Positions 16,188 to 24,478 of a DNA stretch of 64,000 nucleotides are shown here, one piece after another (positions within the stretch are counted from its first letter, which is position 1; each line of letters starts with the position of its first letter). The translations under genes were made by a program, and so were the position numbers. The notes beneath the pieces are model-generated. The model made no database searches. It had not been told where the DNA came from and saw only the letters and a list, made by a program, of their open reading frames with translations. This stretch comes from DATJLY01 sp035604615. GTDB taxonomy: Bacteria; Pseudomonadota; Alphaproteobacteria; ATCC43930; CGMCC-115725. The DNA lies in contig DATNID010000021.1 of the NCBI GenBank assembly GCA_035604615.1, positions 1 to 64,000 of the forward strand, given 5' to 3'.

Positions 16188-19100
16188 ATGCCTAAGCGCA
16201 CCGACATCTCCTCGATCCTCATCATCGGCGCCGGGCCCATTGTGATCGGGCAGGCGTGCGAGTTCGACTATGCCGGCGCGCAGGCGGTGAAGGCGCTCAA
16301 GGAGGAGGGCTATCGCGTCGTCCTGGTGAATTCCAACCCGGCGACGATCATGACCGATCCCGGGCTCGCCGACGCGACCTACATCGAGCCGATCACGCCC
16401 GCGTTCGTCGAGCGCATCATCGAGGTCGAGCGTCCCGACGCGCTGCTGCCGACCATGGGCGGACAGACCGGCTTGAACGCGGCGATGGCACTGGTAAAAA
16501 GCGGCGCGCTCGAGCGGCACGGAGTCGAGCTGATCGGCGCCAAGGCGCACTCGATCGAGAAGGCCGAGGACCGCCAGCTCTTCCGCGAGGCGATGGACCG
16601 GATCGGCCTCGCCTCGCCCAAGAGCCGGCTGGTGCGCTCGCTGGCGGAGGCGCAGGGCGCGCTGGCGCTGGTGGGATTGCCGGCGATCGTCCGTCCCTCC
16701 TTCACCTTGGGCGGCACGGGCGGAGGCATCGCCTATAACCAGCGCGAGTTCGAGGACATCGTCTCGGGCGGCCTGCGCGCCTCGCCCACGCACGAGGTGC
16801 TGATCGAGGAATCGGTGCTTGGCTGGAAGGAATACGAGATGGAGGTCGTCCGCGACCGCGCGGACAACTGCATCATCGTGTGCTCGATCGAGAACATCGA
16901 CCCGATGGGCGTGCATACCGGCGATTCCGTGACCGTGGCGCCGGCCCTCACCTTGACCGACAAGGAATACCAGATGATGCGCAACGCCGCGATTGCGGTG
17001 CTGCGCGAGATCGGCGTCGACACCGGCGGCTCGAACGTGCAGTTCGCGGTCAACCCCGAGGACGGCCGCCTCGTCATCATCGAGATGAACCCGCGCGTGT
17101 CGCGCTCCTCGGCGCTGGCGTCGAAGGCAACGGGATTTCCGATCGCCAAGGTCGCGGCCAAGCTCGCAGTGGGATACACGCTCGACGAGCTGAGGAACGA
17201 GATCACCGGCGTGACGCCGGCCTCATTCGAGCCAACCATCGATTACGTCGTTACCAAGATGCCGCGCTTTACCTTCGAAAAGTTTCCCGGCGCGGACCCG
17301 ATGCTCACCACCTCGATGAAATCGGTGGGCGAGGCGATGGCGATCGGCCGCACCTTCGCCGAATCGGTGCAGAAGGCGCTGCGTTCGCTCGAGACCGGCC
17401 TCACCGGCTTCAACGAGGTCGAGATTCCCGGCGCGCTCGCGGGCGACAACAACGCGATCCGCGCCGAGCTGGCGAAGCCGCGGCCCGACCGGCTGCTGCT
17501 GATCGCCCAGGCCTATCGCCATGGGCTTTCGACGGCGGAGATCCATGCGGCGTGCAAATACGATCCATGGTTCCTCGAGCAGGTCCGCGCCATCGTCGCG
17601 ACCGAGGCCGAGATCACCCGCGTCGGCCTGCCCGCGGACGCCGCCGGTATGCTGCGGCTCAAGAGCATGGGCTTCTCGGACGCGCGGCTGGCCGAGCTGG
17701 CGCGCAACGGCGAGGACGAGGTCGCGCGGGCGCGCCGCGCGCTGGGCGTGCGTCCAGTCTACAAGCGCATCGACACCTGCGCCGCTGAGTTCCCGTCGCT
17801 CACGTCCTATATGTATTCCACATACGAGGGCGACGGCGCGGGCCCGGCCGAATGCGAGGCGGCGCCGACCGACCGCCGCAAGGTGGTCATCCTCGGCGGC
17901 GGCCCCAACCGCATCGGCCAGGGTATCGAGTTCGACTATTGCTGCGTCCATGCCGCCTACTCGCTCAAGGAGGCCGGCATCGAGACCATCATGGTCAACT
18001 GCAACCCCGAGACCGTCTCGACCGACTACGACACCTCCGACCGGCTCTATTTCGAGCCGCTGACCGCCGAGGACGTGATCGAGCTGGTGCGGGTCGAGGA
18101 ACGCGCGGGCCAGGTGCTCGGCGTCATCGTGCAGCTCGGCGGCCAGACGCCGCTGAAACTCGCCGCCGCGCTCGAGGCGGAAGCGATCGCGATCCTCGGC
18201 ACCTCGCCCGACGCCATCGATCTCGCGGAGGACCGCCGCCGCTTCCAGGAATTGCTGCAGCGCCTCGGCCTGCGCCAGCCCGACAACGGCACCGCGACCT
18301 CGGCGGCGGAGGCGGAGCTGGTGGCGGCGCGGATCGGCTATCCGGTGGTGATCCGCCCCTCCTACGTGCTCGGCGGGCGCGCCATGGAGATCGTGAGCGA
18401 GCCCGCGGGCTTGGCGCGCTACATGACCCATGCGGTCAAGGTGTCGGGCCGCAATCCGGTGCTGATCGACCGCTATCTCCAGGATGCGATCGAGGTCGAT
18501 GTCGATGCGCTGTCGGACGGCGCGCAAGTCCACATCGCCGGCATCATGGAGCATATCGAAGAGGCGGGCATCCATTCCGGCGACAGCGCCTGCTCGCTGC
18601 CGCCCTACTCGCTGCCGCCCGAGGTGATCGCCGAGCTGAAGAGCCAAACCACCGCGATGGCGCGCGCGCTCCAGGTCGTTGGCCTGATGAACGTGCAGTA
18701 TGCGGTGAAGGACGGCGATGTCTATGTGCTCGAGGTCAATCCCCGCGCCTCGCGCACCGTGCCGTTCGTCGCCAAGGCGACCGGCGTGCCGATCGCCAAG
18801 ATCGCGGCGCGGCTCATGGTCGGCGAGCGCCTGTCGTCGTTCACCCTGGAGCGGCCGTCGCTGCGCGCCCATGTCGCGGTCAAGGAGGCGGTGTTCCCGT
18901 TCAACCGCTTCCCCGGCGTCGACCTCATCCTCGGCCCGGAGATGAAATCAACCGGCGAGGTGATGGGGCTCGACCGCGATTTCGGCCGCGCCTTCGCCAA
19001 GTCGCAGCTCGGCAGCGGGACCCAATTGCCGCTCCAGGGCCGCGTCTTCATCTCGGTACGCGACCGCGACAAGCCCGCCATGGTGGAGCCGTGCCGCCGC

Positions 19101-19439
19101 CTCGCCGAGATGGGGTTCGCGCTGGTCGCCACCAGCGGCACCGCCGAGCTCCTGCGGCGCAAAGGGATCGAGGTCGAAATCGTCTACAAGGTGTTCGAGG
19201 GCCGGCCCCACATCGTCGACCGGATGCTGTCGGGCGAGGTCCAGCTCGTCTTCAACACCACCGAGGGCGCTCAGGCCATCGCCGACAGTTTCAGCCTGCG
19301 CCGGACCGCGCTGACCCTCAATATCCCTTATTGCACGACGGTCGCCGGGGCGCGGGCCTCGGTCCAGGCGATCGCCGCCTTGAAGACGGGCAGCCTTGAA
19401 GTCGCCTCCCTCCAATCCTACTTTAGCGCATCGTTCTGA
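16188..19439 (+). CDS. carB: Carbamoyl-phosphate synthase large subunit
   Basis: 1083 residues, full length. Two homologous ATP-grasp halves are present: the first starts 'ILIIGAGPIVIGQACEFDYA', the second 'VVILGGGPNRIGQGIEFDYC' near residue 566. A C-terminal MGS-like allosteric domain (about 950-1083) contains 'LATSGTAELLRRKGI'-type sequence. It makes carbamoyl phosphate from bicarbonate, ammonia and two ATP. Because the upstream gap holds an antisense toxin-antitoxin pair, carB needs either long read-through from carA or its own promoter in the 53-bp gap. Confidence 0.97.
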   Translation: MPKRTDISSILIIGAGPIVIGQACEFDYAGAQAVKALKEEGYRVVLVNSNPATIMTDPGLADATYIEPITPAFVERIIEVERPDALLPTMGGQTGLNAAMALVKSGALERHGVELIGAKAHSIEKAEDRQLFREAMDRIGLASPKSRLVRSLAEAQGALALVGLPAIVRPSFTLGGTGGGIAYNQREFEDIVSGGLRASPTHEVLIEESVLGWKEYEMEVVRDRADNCIIVCSIENIDPMGVHTGDSVTVAPALTLTDKEYQMMRNAAIAVLREIGVDTGGSNVQFAVNPEDGRLVIIEMNPRVSRSSALASKATGFPIAKVAAKLAVGYTLDELRNEITGVTPASFEPTIDYVVTKMPRFTFEKFPGADPMLTTSMKSVGEAMAIGRTFAESVQKALRSLETGLTGFNEVEIPGALAGDNNAIRAELAKPRPDRLLLIAQAYRHGLSTAEIHAACKYDPWFLEQVRAIVATEAEITRVGLPADAAGMLRLKSMGFSDARLAELARNGEDEVARARRALGVRPVYKRIDTCAAEFPSLTSYMYSTYEGDGAGPAECEAAPTDRRKVVILGGGPNRIGQGIEFDYCCVHAAYSLKEAGIETIMVNCNPETVSTDYDTSDRLYFEPLTAEDVIELVRVEERAGQVLGVIVQLGGQTPLKLAAALEAEAIAILGTSPDAIDLAEDRRRFQELLQRLGLRQPDNGTATSAAEAELVAARIGYPVVIRPSYVLGGRAMEIVSEPAGLARYMTHAVKVSGRNPVLIDRYLQDAIEVDVDALSDGAQVHIAGIMEHIEEAGIHSGDSACSLPPYSLPPEVIAELKSQTTAMARALQVVGLMNVQYAVKDGDVYVLEVNPRASRTVPFVAKATGVPIAKIAARLMVGERLSSFTLERPSLRAHVAVKEAVFPFNRFPGVDLILGPEMKSTGEVMGLDRDFGRAFAKSQLGSGTQLPLQGRVFISVRDRDKPAMVEPCRRLAEMGFALVATSGTAELLRRKGIEVEIVYKVFEGRPHIVDRMLSGEVQLVFNTTEGAQAIADSFSLRRTALTLNIPYCTTVAGARASVQAIAALKTGSLEVASLQSYFSASF

Positions 19440-19498
19440 CCGGTCCGGGGGCCGGGAGAACAAAGCGGAAAAGTGACCAGAAGGCACCAAAGGCGGAC

Positions 19499-19972
19499 AT
19501 GACCAAGATCCCGATGACAGCCGCCGGGTTTAACCGTCTGCAGGACGAGCTCAAGCGGTTGAAGACCGTCGACCGGCCGTCGATCATCAAGCAGATCGCG
19601 GAGGCGCGCTCCCATGGCGATATTTCCGAGAACGGGGAATATCTCGCGGCGCGGGAGCGCCAGAGCTTCGTTGAGGGAAGGGTCATCGAGCTCGAGGACA
19701 AGGTCGCCCGCGCCGAGGTCATCGACGTGTCCAAGCTGTCCGGCAAGATCGTCAAGTTCGGCGCCACCGTGACCTTGGCCGATGAAGAGACCGACGAAGA
19801 GGCCGCCTACCAGATCGTCGGCGAGGACGAGGCGGATATCAGCAAGGGCCGGCTGTCGGTGACCTCCCCGCTCGCCCGCGCCTTGATTGGCAAGGGCATT
19901 GGCGACAGCGTTGAGGTGTCCACCCCCCGCGGCGCCCGCTCCTACGAGGTCATCAAGGTCCGGTTCCGCTAG
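19499..19972 (+). CDS. greA: Transcription elongation factor GreA
   Basis: 157 residues. An N-terminal antiparallel coiled coil (about 1-75), whose tip motif 'EARSHGDISENGEYLAARER' holds the two acidic residues that reach the polymerase active site, is followed by an FKBP-like C-terminal domain ending 'SYEVIKVRF'. GreA rescues backtracked polymerase by stimulating transcript cleavage. It follows carB by 59 bp. Its TAG interlocks with the stop of the convergent Lrp gene through CTAG. Confidence 0.96.
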   Translation: MTKIPMTAAGFNRLQDELKRLKTVDRPSIIKQIAEARSHGDISENGEYLAARERQSFVEGRVIELEDKVARAEVIDVSKLSGKIVKFGATVTLADEETDEEAAYQIVGEDEADISKGRLSVTSPLARALIGKGIGDSVEVSTPRGARSYEVIKVRFR

Positions 19973-20460
19973 GTTTCACTCTTGTCCTCGACCTCGATCG
20001 GCACGCCCGGATCGTACTTCGAGGCGCGGATCGCCAGCGACGAGCGCACATGCGCCACGTTGGGCGCCGCGGTGAGCCTTGTGGTGAGAAAGCGCTGATA
20101 GCTGTCCCAGTCGGCGGCCACGATCCGAAGCAGAAAATCGGTCTCGCCGGCCAGCATGTGCACTTCGCGGACTTCGGGCCAGGTCGCAACCAGGCTCTCG
20201 AACGCCTTGAGATCGGGCTCGGCCTGGCTCGACAGCCCGACCTGGGCGAAGACGGTGACGCCAAAACCCAGAAGCTCCGGATTGACGTCGGCGTGGTAGC
20301 CGCGGATGAAGCCGGCCTCCTCGAGCGCCCGCACCCGGCGCAGGCAGGGCGGGGCCGAGATGCCGGCGCGGCGCGCCAGCTCGACATTGGTCATGCGCCC
20401 GGTCGCCTGCAAGTCGCGAAGGATCCGCCGGTCGATCTTGTCGAGCTTGATGCGACGCAT
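19969..20460 (-). CDS. Lrp/AsnC-family transcriptional regulator
   Basis: 163 residues. N-terminal winged HTH ('LDKIDRRILRDLQATGRMTN' and 'LARRAGISAPPCLRRVRALE') and C-terminal RAM effector domain ('VREVHMLAGETDFLLRIVAA'). These proteins form octamers or dimers that sense amino acids. ATG 20460 is preferred over one 36 bp upstream because GGAGAG lies 6 nt before it. It is divergent from the ELM1 gene by 162 bp, so it may regulate itself and that operon. Confidence 0.9.
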   Translation of the reverse strand: MRRIKLDKIDRRILRDLQATGRMTNVELARRAGISAPPCLRRVRALEEAGFIRGYHADVNPELLGFGVTVFAQVGLSSQAEPDLKAFESLVATWPEVREVHMLAGETDFLLRIVAADWDSYQRFLTTRLTAAPNVAHVRSSLAIRASKYDPGVPIEVEDKSET

Positions 20461-20622
20461 CGAGGGCTCTCCGGCACGATGGGATGTGGCCGGCACGCCG
20501 CCGCCTGGCGCGACCGATCATTGCTCATCCTAGCCACCGGTAATTATATTGCAAGTTGTCGGCAGACCGGCCCGGCGCCCCCGTCGGGCGTTGCGGACGG
20601 TTCAGAATCATAGAGGTAATAC

Positions 20623-21603
20623 ATGGGGTTAACGGCCTCTCCACCAATCGTCTGGGCGGTCCACGACGGCAAGGTCGGGATGGCGAGCCAGGTGCTCGGC
20701 CTGGCCGAGGCCGTGGGCTGGCCCGTCGTCGAGAAGCGGCTCGACATCCGCGCGCCGTGGAGCCACCTGGTGCCGCCGCTGTGGTTTCATCCTCTTGCCG
20801 CCGTGGGCGCCGGGGGCGACCGGCTCGAGGCACCCTGGCCGGACCTTCTTATCGGCTGCGGCCGGAATGCGGTGGCGCCGGCGCTTGCCGTCAAGCGCGC
20901 CAGCGGCGGCAGGACATTTTGGGTCCATATCCAGGACCCGCGCTTCGCCCGCGCCCGCGCCGACCTGATGGTCGTGCCGAGCCACGATTCGCCGCGCGGG
21001 CCAAATGTCGTTGCCACGCTCGGGGCGGTCCATCGCGTGACCCCTGCCCGCCTCGCCGACGGCGCGCGCCGCCACGCCGCACTGCTCGCCGCGCTGCCGC
21101 GGCCGCTGGTGGCGGTGCTGCTGGGCGGCGACAACCGCGTTTATCGGCTCACGCCACAACGCATTGCCGTATTGGCCGACCAGCTCGCGACGCTGGCACG
21201 GCAGGGGATCGGGCTCGCCATCACGCCCTCGCGGCGCACCAGCCAGGACGCCCTGGACCTGCTGCACGAGCGCCTTCGCGGCTTGCCCGCCTTCATTTGG
21301 GACGGCAGCGGCGACAATCCCTATTTCGGCATGCTCGGGCTTGCCGACGCGATCATCGTCACGGCCGATTCGGTCAACATGGTGAGCGAGGCAGCCGCGA
21401 CCGGAAAGCCCGTCCATGTCGTGGCGCTCGAGGGCGGCTCGGCCAAGTTCGCACGCTTCCACCGCGCCATGGCGGAGGCCGGCATCACCCGCCCTTTCTG
21501 CGGCACGATCGAGGCCTGGACCTATCGCCCGCCCGACGAGGCGGCCCGCGCCGCCGCCTTGATCCGCGAGCGCGTCGCGCGCCGACTGGCCGAGGTGGCG
21601 TGA
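20623..21603 (+). CDS. ELM1/GtrOC1-like family protein (DUF1022)
   Basis: 326 residues. It matches the family named after the plant mitochondrial fission factor ELM1: an N-terminal 'IVWAVHDGKVGMASQVLGLA', central 'HIQDPRFARARADLMVVPSH' and a C-terminal half with 'AITPSRRTSQDALDLL' and 'ADAIIVTADSVNMVSEAAAT', a GT-B-like nucleotide-sugar-binding pattern. The bacterial function is unproven; a glycosyltransferase-type role in the envelope is plausible. The PAP2 gene begins 2 nt after its stop, suggesting joint expression. Confidence 0.82.
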   Translation: MGLTASPPIVWAVHDGKVGMASQVLGLAEAVGWPVVEKRLDIRAPWSHLVPPLWFHPLAAVGAGGDRLEAPWPDLLIGCGRNAVAPALAVKRASGGRTFWVHIQDPRFARARADLMVVPSHDSPRGPNVVATLGAVHRVTPARLADGARRHAALLAALPRPLVAVLLGGDNRVYRLTPQRIAVLADQLATLARQGIGLAITPSRRTSQDALDLLHERLRGLPAFIWDGSGDNPYFGMLGLADAIIVTADSVNMVSEAAATGKPVHVVALEGGSAKFARFHRAMAEAGITRPFCGTIEAWTYRPPDEAARAAALIRERVARRLAEVA

Positions 21604-21605
21604 GT

Positions 21606-22931
21606 ATGGGCCGCGCCGCGCTGTTCCTCGCGGCGTTTCTCGTCGTGTGCGGCGCGACCGTCGTCTTTCCCGGGATCGATCTCGCCGCGAGCGCACTCTT
21701 TCACGATCCCGCGCGCGGCTTCTTTCTGGCAGATTTCGCGCCAATCCGGTTCCTCCGCGCCGCGATCCCGTATCTCGCCGTCGCGATCGCCCTGGCCGGG
21801 CTGGGGCTGATCGCCGTGAGCGCGCGAGGTCGGTGGCGCGGGCTCGACTGGCGGGCGGGAGCGTTCCTCCTGCTCGCGCTAGCGGTCGGGCCGGGGCTGG
21901 TGGTCAACGTGGTGTTCAAGGACCATTGGGGACGCGCGCGCCCGGCGCAGGTCGCGTCCTTCGGCGGCGAGGCGCGGTTCTCGCCCGCCTTTGTGCCGAG
22001 CGACCAGTGCGCGCGCAACTGCTCCTTCCCGGCGGGTGACCCCGCGGTCGGCTTCGTCCTGGTCGGCGCCGGATTTCTTGCGGTGACGCCGTGGCGGCGG
22101 CGCTCGATTATTGGTGCGGCGCTGGGGTTGGGCGCGGTCATCGGTCTCGCCCGCATGGCGCAGGGCGGGCATTTCCTCTCCGACGTAATCGCTTCGGGGT
22201 TTCTCGTCTGCGCCACGACCTGGCTGCTGCATCGCTGGATCGTGCTCCATGACGGGCTCGGCGCGCTTGTCCGCGACCTCGCTCACCCGCCGCCGGCGCT
22301 GCGGCGCTTTCTACTCCTGCTCGTCGCCGCCGCCGCCGCCGTCGCGGCGTCGTTCGCGTGGCTCGACCGGCCGCTGGCGGTTTATTTCAGCCGCCCCGAT
22401 CCGGCGCTGCGCGGCATCTTCCGCGTCGTGACAACGTTCGGCGAATCGACCGGCTATCTCGTTGTTGCGGCGCTGGTGGCGGTGGTGCTGGGTACGGTGG
22501 CGCGGCGCACAGCGGACGAGGCGAGGCAGCGCAAGCTCGCGCTCAATGCCTGGCGCGCGGCCTTTGTTTTCGTCGCGGTGGCCGGCGCCGGGCTCGCGGG
22601 CGACATCCTGAAGCCGGTGTTCGGCCGCGCTCGCCCGCGCCTCTTCATCTCGGACGGCATCTACGGCTTCACTTGGCATGGCGCGCATGCGAGCCACTGG
22701 TCGTTCCCGTCGGGCCACGCCATCACCATCGTCGCCCTGGCGGCCGCGCTCGTCGTGATCGAGCGCCGCCTGTTGCCTTATTGCGTCGCGGCCGCCTTGC
22801 TGGTGATGGCGAGCCGGATCGTGCTCGACCAGCACTACCTCAGCGACGTTCTGGCCGGCGCGGCGCTGGCCGGCGCGGCGGTCTGGGCAGTGCGCGCGGC
22901 GTTCCGGCGCGCGCTCAGCGATAACCCTTGA
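21606..22931 (+). CDS. Membrane protein with two tandem PAP2 phosphatase domains
   Basis: 441 residues, multi-pass, with two PAP2 modules. The second is canonical: KxxxxxxRP at 336-344, PSGH at 368-371, SRxxxxxHxxxSD at 403-414. The first has motif 1 (K105...R112-P113) and motif 3 (R183...H189...D193), but motif 2 reads FPAGD (141-145), where Asp replaces the catalytic His of PSGH. PAP2 enzymes dephosphorylate lipid phosphates such as undecaprenyl pyrophosphate, PGP or lipid A. The fusion suggests one active and one altered site. Its 3' end overlaps the convergent glycosyltransferase gene by 17 bp. Confidence 0.88.
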   Translation: MGRAALFLAAFLVVCGATVVFPGIDLAASALFHDPARGFFLADFAPIRFLRAAIPYLAVAIALAGLGLIAVSARGRWRGLDWRAGAFLLLALAVGPGLVVNVVFKDHWGRARPAQVASFGGEARFSPAFVPSDQCARNCSFPAGDPAVGFVLVGAGFLAVTPWRRRSIIGAALGLGAVIGLARMAQGGHFLSDVIASGFLVCATTWLLHRWIVLHDGLGALVRDLAHPPPALRRFLLLLVAAAAAVAASFAWLDRPLAVYFSRPDPALRGIFRVVTTFGESTGYLVVAALVAVVLGTVARRTADEARQRKLALNAWRAAFVFVAVAGAGLAGDILKPVFGRARPRLFISDGIYGFTWHGAHASHWSFPSGHAITIVALAAALVVIERRLLPYCVAAALLVMASRIVLDQHYLSDVLAGAALAGAAVWAVRAAFRRALSDNP

Positions 22932-24399
22932 AGCCCGTGAGATAACGCACGACGTAGCTGCGCGCGTCGCCGCCGCCCAAGGGGATGGTGATGTGGCCGA
23001 CCGCGCCCGAATCGGCAAAGCGCGACACGATGCGCGCGATGTCGGGATTGGGGCTCACCAGCAGGAAATCGTCGCCGACATAGGATTCGGGCTTGGCGTC
23101 GATGTCGAACTGGTCATGCGGCAGATTGTCGTCGCCGTTCCATTTGAGCGCGTTCATGGGATGCGGCCGCACGTAATAGAGGAGCGCCGCCATGGTCTCG
23201 CGGTCCTCCGCCAGCAGCACCGCGCCCGGATGCTCGCGCAGCATGCCGGTGACCGCCTGGCCCAACTGCCTGTAGCCGCGCAGCCGGTGCAACACGTCGT
23301 ATTTGGCCGGCAGCGCCCAGCCGGTGGCGCGCGCGACGTCGCCGAGCTCGAGCAGCGCCACCGCCGCCGTCACATGCAGCGCCAGCGACCATGTCACCAC
23401 CCAGCGCCAGCCGCGCTCCAGCAGCCACGCCACCACCAGCACCGTCGCCGCGACATAGGTCGGCGCGGCCCAGTTGGGTTCGGCGCGCGACAGCAGGCTG
23501 ACCACGAACATCATCGCCAACGTCGGCAGGGCGAAGAAGGCGAGCAGCGCCGCGCGCCGGTCGCCGAAGACGCGGCGCGCCTGCGCCACCATACCGATCA
23601 GGGCCGCGAACAGCAGCGGCCCGAACACGCCGAACTGCGAGCCGAAGAAGCGCAGGAAATGGCCGGGATGGAACACGAGCCCATGGAACGCGGCATTGTC
23701 GGCGGTATGGTGATAGCTGGCGAAGCCGTGCGCCAGGTTCCACGCAAAATTGGGAGCATAGATCGCGAGGGCGAGCGCGACCGCGCCGAGATAGGGCCGC
23801 AGGTGCCGCCGCTCATCGCGGAACGCAATGAGATAAAGCAGCGCCGACACCAGCCAGTAGGCCATCGCGTATTTGGCCAGGAGGCCGAATCCCGCGGCGA
23901 CGCCGACCGCGATCCACCACCGCCCGCCGCCGGCCTCGCGCGCGCGCGCGAACGAAAGCAATGCGAGCGTCCAGAAGAACAGCAGCGGCGCATCGGTCGA
24001 CATGATGATCGCCGAGGCCGAAACGCCCGGCAGCGTCACATAGATGACGGCGGACCAGGCCGCGACGCGCTCGCCATAGAGGCGCCGCGCCAGCGCGAAG
24101 ACCACGAGCGCGGTCGCGAAATGGAGGAGCGGTGCCCCGACCCGAATCGCCAGCTCGCTCTCGCCGAAGATCGCGGTGCTGAGCGCGATCAGCCAGGCGA
24201 CGAGCGGCGGCTTCGAGTAGTAGCCGAAGGCGGGATGGAGCGACCACCACCAATACTGCGCCTCGTCGGGATAGAGGTCCGCCCGGGCGAGCGCGAGCCA
24301 GAACAGCCGCAATACCGTGACCGCAAAGACGACATGAAGCGTGTTCCGCCAATAGCGCTCGGCGCCACCCGAGCCTGCACGCGCCGCCTCGATTCTCAT
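22915..24399 (-). CDS. GT39/ArnT-like membrane glycosyltransferase
   Basis: 494 residues. The early periplasmic loop motif 'YPDEAQYWWWSLHPAFGYYS' with 'KPPLVAWL' is diagnostic of the dolichyl-phosphate-mannose/ArnT-type GT39/GT83 superfamily; the Asp-Glu pair lies at the active site. About eleven hydrophobic helices follow to residue 350, then a soluble C-terminal domain ('AVLLAEDRETMAALLYYVRP'). It uses a polyprenyl-phosphate sugar to modify an envelope lipid or glycan; the acceptor is unknown. The neighbouring double-PAP2 protein fits a shared lipid-carrier cycle, which is inference. Confidence 0.85.
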   Translation of the reverse strand: MRIEAARAGSGGAERYWRNTLHVVFAVTVLRLFWLALARADLYPDEAQYWWWSLHPAFGYYSKPPLVAWLIALSTAIFGESELAIRVGAPLLHFATALVVFALARRLYGERVAAWSAVIYVTLPGVSASAIIMSTDAPLLFFWTLALLSFARAREAGGGRWWIAVGVAAGFGLLAKYAMAYWLVSALLYLIAFRDERRHLRPYLGAVALALAIYAPNFAWNLAHGFASYHHTADNAAFHGLVFHPGHFLRFFGSQFGVFGPLLFAALIGMVAQARRVFGDRRAALLAFFALPTLAMMFVVSLLSRAEPNWAAPTYVAATVLVVAWLLERGWRWVVTWSLALHVTAAVALLELGDVARATGWALPAKYDVLHRLRGYRQLGQAVTGMLREHPGAVLLAEDRETMAALLYYVRPHPMNALKWNGDDNLPHDQFDIDAKPESYVGDDFLLVSPNPDIARIVSRFADSGAVGHITIPLGGGDARSYVVRYLTGFKGYR

Positions 24400-24478
24400 G
24401 GGCCGAGACTAGCCCGCCCAGCGGCCGAGAGCGCAGAAAAGTGGCGCCGGCGGTCCGCGCTTGCTAAGTCATGGCGCG

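Noticed and set aside
17223..18872. 549-residue open frame antisense to carB
   Set aside because: It mirrors carB codon structure in a very G+C-rich gene and has the low-complexity Arg/Asp/Gly/Val look of a shadow frame.
20556..21605. N-terminal extension of the double-PAP2 protein
   Set aside because: Overlaps the ELM1 gene in another frame and is Arg/Pro-rich; ATG 21606 gives a natural membrane protein.
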